The notes beneath the pieces were generated by a model. That model was not told the origin of the DNA. It was given only the letters and a program-made list of their open reading frames with translations, and searched no databases. A stretch of 64,000 nucleotides of DNA. It comes from Lachnospiraceae bacterium. GTDB lineage: Bacteria; Bacillota; Clostridia; Lachnospirales; Lachnospiraceae. Position 1 is the stretch's first letter. Every line of letters begins with the position of its first letter. Both the position numbers and the translations under genes were made by a program. This document shows positions 59,944 through 64,000 of the stretch, piece after piece. Location of the stretch: positions 1-64,000 of the forward strand of contig CAJTIU010000005.1 in assembly GCA_910576335.1 (NCBI GenBank), given 5' to 3'.

Positions 59944-60621
59944 CTAAGATCCTCCTCTTAAATATGATAGATACTCATCAAATTCACCTATACGGTGTAT
60001 ATACTCCTTACCTTTTAACCCCTTCAGTTTCATATCTGCTTTAATTTTGTCCAAAGGATTGTTTTTTGACGCTAAAGATTTAAAGAACATTTCCGTCATA
60101 TGCTTTAGGGCTAAAATCTGCTCTGAGTATTTTTCCGCTACTATTTTTTTGTATGCTGCCAAATCTTCGTCTGGAATTGTATACTTTGTTTTAGGAAGAT
60201 TACGGACGCTGAAAGGGCTGATATTTGCTCCTGATATACATGGTTTTAAAAATTTTGCAACAAATTCTATATCATTATTTTTGAACGAAAATTCTATTTC
60301 TGTATCGTTTTCTCTGATATTTTGGATTGTTCCCTCTTTTTCAAGTGCTTGATATAACACATCATACGGAATCTTATCTGTAATATTAAGAAGTTCCTCT
60401 GCCATTGCACGAAGTACATTATGACCTCTCCCCAGGGAAGGTATATATCCAATTAATGTTGAATGACCATAATGGTAAATCTGATTTCCGTGAGCACACT
60501 TAATATAAATATCATCTGTTTCTATATTGCCATATTCGTCTCTGGGAAAATCGTTTGTTGTTTTATCAATGTTTGCCATAAGTCTGTATTTTCCCTTATA
60601 TTTCATAAGATAATTTGCCAT
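59944..60621 (-). CDS. Phage protein of unknown function
   Basis: 225 residues: MANYLMKYKGKYRLMANIDK, IYIKCAHGNQIYHYGHSTLI, NIREN...IEFSFKNNDIEF, ending RIGEFDEYLSYLRGGS. The opening resembles phage proteins that carry a compact beta domain. No motif I can tie to a function. Close packing on both sides supports it as real. Confidence 0.78.
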   Translation of the reverse strand: MANYLMKYKGKYRLMANIDKTTNDFPRDEYGNIETDDIYIKCAHGNQIYHYGHSTLIGYIPSLGRGHNVLRAMAEELLNITDKIPYDVLYQALEKEGTIQNIRENDTEIEFSFKNNDIEFVAKFLKPCISGANISPFSVRNLPKTKYTIPDEDLAAYKKIVAEKYSEQILALKHMTEMFFKSLASKNNPLDKIKADMKLKGLKGKEYIHRIGEFDEYLSYLRGGS

Positions 60622-60636
60622 ATATTTTTACCGCCT

Positions 60637-60906
60637 CTAGTACTCTTCATAGCTGATCTCGTCATTGCCTTTTGGTGCTTTGCTTTCTGCATCAAGTACT
60701 TTCTGCAATGCAATATCTCTGTCTGCAAATAAAATATTGTCTATATCATTGTATGTAAATAAATAAGAGTGTTTGTCTCTTTTGTCTACAGCTACAAAAT
60801 AGGATGGCTGTACAGTATTTACTACAAGTTCACATACTTCGAATAACTTTACTTTTGGATGGATACGCGCATAATATAATATATCTTTTCTCTTTAATTG
60901 CACCAT
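60637..60906 (-). CDS. Small phage protein of unknown function
   Basis: 89 residues: VQLKRKDILYYARIHPKVKL, FEVCELVVNTVQPSYFVAVD, DIDNILFADRDIALQKVLDA. Start at 60906, 12 bases inside the end of nrdG and behind AAAAGGTGGTGTT; the longer frame runs into nrdG. Probably translationally coupled to it. Confidence 0.75.
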   Translation of the reverse strand: MVQLKRKDILYYARIHPKVKLFEVCELVVNTVQPSYFVAVDKRDKHSYLFTYNDIDNILFADRDIALQKVLDAESKAPKGNDEISYEEY

Positions 60907-61532
60907 AACACCACCTTTTTCTGTTGCAATGATTTTTGAATATCTATGACACTTTGATTTGATGATCCTCTCCATTTTAGTGTTACATCACGCTTGGATT
61001 CTACATATCTTCCATCCACAAGCACGTCACATTTTTCAATTATTTTCTTTCTGAGTTCACACTGTTTTTTATAATCGGATATCCATTGCTGCGATTGTCC
61101 TGTAAATGTAGGTTCGAATATTTCCTCCCAGTAAAATCCTGTATACAACCAGATAGATTTCTGAGGAAATGAAAGACAGATTTCATCCGATTTTTTATAC
61201 AATATATTGTATTTATCATTTTTCATTTCATCTATATATTGTATGCCATTGTATCTTTTGTTTATCTCTGTAACCAAATCCAACACATCTTTAAGATTAT
61301 TCTCAAAAAGCGGATCTCCTCCAGTCAGAGTAAGTCCGGCAATATAATTTTTATCAAGTTCTCTGAATATTTCTTCTTTTGCTGATTTATCAAATGGAAT
61401 TCCATTGGACGGATCCCACGTCTGAGGATTTTGGCATCCCGGGCAACTGTGGGAACAGCCTGAGAGCCATAATACGACTCTCAAACCATCTCCGTTGTTC
61501 ATATCTGGATAAGTAATGTTGTGATAATTAAT
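60894..61532 (-). CDS. nrdG: Anaerobic ribonucleotide reductase activase NrdG
   Basis: About 212 residues. Radical-SAM cluster motif CSHSCPGCQNPQTWDP (Cys-x3-Cys-x2-Cys) and GLTLTGGDPLFENN; it forms the glycyl radical on NrdD. The usual family opening MNYHNIT is present as (ATT)NYHNITYPDMNNGDGL, so translation probably starts at ATT 61532, which is 7 nt after AGGTGG; the first ATG in frame (61502) would drop ten conserved residues. The C-terminal half differs from standard NrdG and is longer. Its ribosome site lies within the last codons of the homing endonuclease gene. Confidence 0.87.
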   Translation of the reverse strand: MNYHNITYPDMNNGDGLRVVLWLSGCSHSCPGCQNPQTWDPSNGIPFDKSAKEEIFRELDKNYIAGLTLTGGDPLFENNLKDVLDLVTEINKRYNGIQYIDEMKNDKYNILYKKSDEICLSFPQKSIWLYTGFYWEEIFEPTFTGQSQQWISDYKKQCELRKKIIEKCDVLVDGRYVESKRDVTLKWRGSSNQSVIDIQKSLQQKKVVLWCN

Positions 61533-61534
61533 AT

Positions 61535-62554
61535 TTACACCACCTTTCTCCAGTAAAAACCACCAGATTTACAATTATTTTTGATTGCTCTACATATGCC
61601 AGGATATTTTACTCCAACGTCTTTTGCTGCTTCGCCAATGCTATCATATGTACAAATAACAACCTTATTGTTATCAAGCTTTTCAACCCTTGTTTGATTT
61701 TCATTGGTATAACTGACTTCTTCTCCTTTATAATCGTCATATAATCTCCACAAGTAACCACCTGCATGTTTATGATCATTACAAGATTCAGATATATCTA
61801 CTAATTGTATTTTAAGAGAATTGCTCGCTTCAGTTATCGAATCCCAAATTTTAAGTATTTTTCCTTCATCATTAAATTGAATAACCCTCTTTTTATTTGT
61901 GTCTTTTTCTTTAATCGGGAAATTATCACTTATATAATCTCTGTAATAACACCAATAATCGTTATTTGTAGTCTCTCTTAATCCAATACAACACATAGAA
62001 ATATTTCCTTGAAATAAACCTAAATTATCTGATGCCTGTTTTGCATTTTTCCATATATGTATTAATTTCCTCTCTTTTGAAATTTGACAAATATAATTTC
62101 TACTTAGCATAATATTTTCTTTATATGTATTAACATCAAAATTATTTTCATATATCCAATGAGAGTTATTTGATATCCTTGAATAGTTATTGACAGCATC
62201 ATATATTCTAATATCTAATTCTTTTTCTGCTAATGCAACACTATCCCAAACTTTTATTACTTCTAATGTGTCTGAATCAATCTGAACTACTCTATCTCTT
62301 GGCATTTGCAACAATTCTCCTCCTAAAGTTGCATTATACCCATTTGAGTTTTTATATTTATAGTATGTTTGATATTCTTTAATATAAAATTTTTCTAATT
62401 CACATGCTTCTTCTAATGAATCAACGATATTGAGAATTTCTCTTGTAAATCCACTAATACCATATTTTCTTATTGCTCTTTTAAATGGTGCATTATAACA
62501 TTTATTAGATTTATTTTTTGATTCATATATATGGTTTGCTTCTCGTTCATCCAT
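61535..62554 (-). CDS. GIY-YIG type homing endonuclease with NUMOD1-like repeats, N-terminus damaged
   Basis: The ATG-started frame gives 339 residues; in-frame sequence before it (YTNKINSKKYIGITSRSMDE) holds the YIG half of the GIY-YIG motif, but a TGA cuts off the GIY half, which is seen as IYK in another frame, so about five bases appear deleted. The C-terminal two thirds hold about four DNA-binding repeats of the NUMOD1 type, e.g. VIKVWDSVALAEKELDIRI, ILKIWDSITEASNSL and VICTYDSIGEAAKDVGV. A free-standing gene between nrdD and nrdG, presumably targeting one of them in uninvaded relatives. Confidence 0.8.
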   Translation of the reverse strand: MDEREANHIYESKNKSNKCYNAPFKRAIRKYGISGFTREILNIVDSLEEACELEKFYIKEYQTYYKYKNSNGYNATLGGELLQMPRDRVVQIDSDTLEVIKVWDSVALAEKELDIRIYDAVNNYSRISNNSHWIYENNFDVNTYKENIMLSRNYICQISKERKLIHIWKNAKQASDNLGLFQGNISMCCIGLRETTNNDYWCYYRDYISDNFPIKEKDTNKKRVIQFNDEGKILKIWDSITEASNSLKIQLVDISESCNDHKHAGGYLWRLYDDYKGEEVSYTNENQTRVEKLDNNKVVICTYDSIGEAAKDVGVKYPGICRAIKNNCKSGGFYWRKVV

Positions 62555-62622
62555 TGAACGAGAAGTTATACCAATGTATTTTTTACTATTGATCTTGTTT
62601 GTATATCAATATACTAAATATT

Positions 62623-64000
62623 TCACATTGACACCCTATCTGCGATTTCCGCCACTTTACTAGGATTATACCTAGTCTCACCATGTACTCTTGTAAATCC
62701 CAAATAGCCGTTCATTCTGTCGATTTTTGTGATTTTGCCACTTCCACACTTAGGGCATACATCCATTTCTACTTGTTGGTATCCGCAATCTTCGCAGTAA
62801 CACATGGCAAGATTAACTCCTTCATAAAAACCTTTTTCCATTGCTCTAAGAACCAGGGTTTTAATTGCTTCTTTGTTATATCCCAAATTATATCTACAAT
62901 ATTGAATTTTTCCTCCATTGAAATAGTTCCAAAATCTTTCTTCTTTATCCTGCTTTTCGATCGGGGTAATATCTTCTGTTACATGACAGTGGAAGCTGTT
63001 GCTTACGTATGGCTTGTCTGATACATTTTCTATGATTCCGTATATCTTTCGGAATTGTTCTACTTGTAATCCGCAAAGGGACTCAGCCGGAGTTCCGTAA
63101 ATAGCATATAAAATATGATCTTCTTCTTTGATTTTGTTTACATAGTTTTGAATATACTGCATTACTTCTAAAGCAAATTCGCCATCTTCACGGATTGATT
63201 TTCCATTATATAATCTTTGCAGTTCATTAAGTGCAGTAATCCCATAACTCATTGTCATTGGCCGCAAAATAGATTTGATTTTTTCCTCTGGTTTTAAATT
63301 ACCTCCATATAAACCTCCTTCACAAAATGCTATAGGATTTACACTAGCCCTTAATTCTCCAATATAGTCATAGGTTCGTTTGTGTAATCCTCTGATAAGT
63401 TCAAGGTAACAATCAAGAACTTCATAGAAATCTTTTGACTCTCTCCTTGCTTTTGCTAATATCATAGGTAGATGAAGTGAAACAACTCCAAGGTTACATC
63501 TTCCTTCAAATACTGGTGTATCACTCTCGTCTGCAGGATTCATACCACCTTTTTCATACCAGGGTGATAAGAAAGCTCTGCAGCCCATGGGACTTATCAC
63601 TTTATTATATTTTTTATACATCTCAGAAATATAACCATTTCCTGTTAACGACAACCAGTCTGGGTACATTGTTTTGCTACTACATTCAATACCAGCGTTA
63701 AATACATCTGCACTTGTATACTTTTCATCACCATTACCATGCAAATTTTTATCATATAAAAATACAATTTTAGGAAACAGTACAGGACGTTTAAATCCTT
63801 TCTTCCCTTGTCCCTCTTTATGTACATTTAGTAATGTAATAGCTGCCATCTTACCAAATCTATCTGTAGCTAATCCAATCGTCATTGTAACAAATGGGTA
63901 ATCACCACGACTTGACCCAACTGTATTCAATTTATATTCTATTCCTTGCCAGCCTTGTTCAAAATCTCTTTGTAACTTTTTCATTACCCATTCTTCAGAA
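62623..64000 (-). CDS. nrdD: Anaerobic ribonucleoside-triphosphate reductase NrdD (C-terminal part; start outside window)
   Basis: 459 residues are visible and the frame is open at the right edge (SEEWVMKKLQRDFEQGWQGI). Class III signatures: RCNLGVVSLHLP with the active Cys, the zinc ribbon CEDCGY...CPKCGSG, and the glycyl-radical site RMNGYL near the end. It reduces ribonucleotides without oxygen. The full protein is about 700 residues, so some 250 lie beyond the edge. Phage-borne nrdD/nrdG pairs are known in phages of anaerobes. The stop is 69 nt upstream of the endonuclease ATG. Confidence 0.93.
   Translation of the reverse strand, partial: SEEWVMKKLQRDFEQGWQGIEYKLNTVGSSRGDYPFVTMTIGLATDRFGKMAAITLLNVHKEGQGKKGFKRPVLFPKIVFLYDKNLHGNGDEKYTSADVFNAGIECSSKTMYPDWLSLTGNGYISEMYKKYNKVISPMGCRAFLSPWYEKGGMNPADESDTPVFEGRCNLGVVSLHLPMILAKARRESKDFYEVLDCYLELIRGLHKRTYDYIGELRASVNPIAFCEGGLYGGNLKPEEKIKSILRPMTMSYGITALNELQRLYNGKSIREDGEFALEVMQYIQNYVNKIKEEDHILYAIYGTPAESLCGLQVEQFRKIYGIIENVSDKPYVSNSFHCHVTEDITPIEKQDKEERFWNYFNGGKIQYCRYNLGYNKEAIKTLVLRAMEKGFYEGVNLAMCYCEDCGYQQVEMDVCPKCGSGKITKIDRMNGYLGFTRVHGETRYNPSKVAEIADRVSM

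Larger units (their letters stand above)
57418..64000 (-). mobile_element. Prophage-like element integrated in sigG (left part; right end outside the window)
   Basis: It starts at the point where sigG homology ends (TTCCCATG|AATGTACT, near 57402-57418; exact core uncertain) and runs to the edge. All genes lie on the minus strand, are AT-richer than the core genes on the left, and include a large serine recombinase at the junction, dUTPase, small phage-type proteins and an anaerobic ribonucleotide reductase with a homing endonuclease. No structural phage genes are within view, so a phage or a smaller skin-like element are both possible. Confidence 0.8.

Noticed and set aside
62555-62622. Group I intron between nrdD and nrdG
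   Set aside because: The two genes are separate and complete at this border; there is no split exon or intron core, only a free-standing endonuclease gene.
1-64000. tRNA or rRNA genes
   Set aside because: No cloverleaf or rRNA sequence was recognised on either strand.

Overview
The window reads as a low-to-mid GC, spore-forming gut Firmicute, most likely a Lachnospiraceae (Clostridia). Supporting signs are the sporulation sigma factor gene sigG, the Mfd/Pth/PrsA/YqeY core block, MptD-type ECF components, TauE, GyrI-like and WYL proteins, and abundant Tn1549/CTn-type debris. This placement comes from gene content and protein style, not from a database search.

Region 1 (about 0.2-43 kb) is accessory and centred on metal handling. 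Nine near-identical palindromes, GTTAG-N6-CTAAC, sit upstream of six loci. They resemble DtxR/IdeR iron boxes, and two small DtxR-family regulators (11.7-12.1 kb and 30.1-30.5 kb) lie among them. The loci are: (i) an HMA protein, ZIP transporter and methyltransferase operon at 0.2-2 kb; (ii) locus A, 3.7-10.5 kb: TetR, Cys-rich KTR protein, a YbtPQ/IrtAB-like ABC pair and an ECF S-T-A module whose ATPase is cut by an IS3-family element; (iii) locus B, 11.7-19.4 kb: a divergent AraC regulator and an S-T-A-ABC-ABC-DtxR operon in which a deletion has broken S and T; (iv) locus C, 19.5-23.7 kb: TetR and a third ABC pair; (v) a decayed copy of the HMA promoter at 30.6 kb; (vi) a DUF2325-ABC-FtsX operon at 39-42.7 kb. 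The two ECF modules are broken in complementary parts. No siderophore synthesis genes are present, so import of a foreign metallophore is the simplest reading.

Between these lie a MATE transporter fused to a cytidylate-kinase-like domain, a MarR regulator with a His-rich repeat tail next to a decayed ABC exporter, a second MATE gene with a terminator-like leader, a truncated MMPL gene, a TetR/TauE pair, and a stretch of dead conjugative-element genes (33-38.8 kb: HTH, ParB, TnpV, IS1380, tyrosine and serine recombinase, VirD4 fragments). A second patch of debris lies at 42.7-44.5 kb.

Region 2 (45-57 kb) looks like stable chromosome: a FeoA-FeoB fusion, TetR, DUF2804, YqeY, PrsA-like foldase, mfd, pth, an FMN-bind-like membrane protein, a small acidic protein and a HAD phosphatase. 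Two copies of a perfect GGGGACGGGG-type palindrome lie here.

Region 3 (57.1-64 kb, continuing past the right edge): sigG is interrupted after codon 97 by a prophage-like element whose first gene is a large serine recombinase ending at the junction, followed by dUTPase, small phage genes, and nrdG/nrdD split by a GIY-YIG type homing endonuclease gene. The arrangement recalls the skin element in sigK and SP-beta in spsM.
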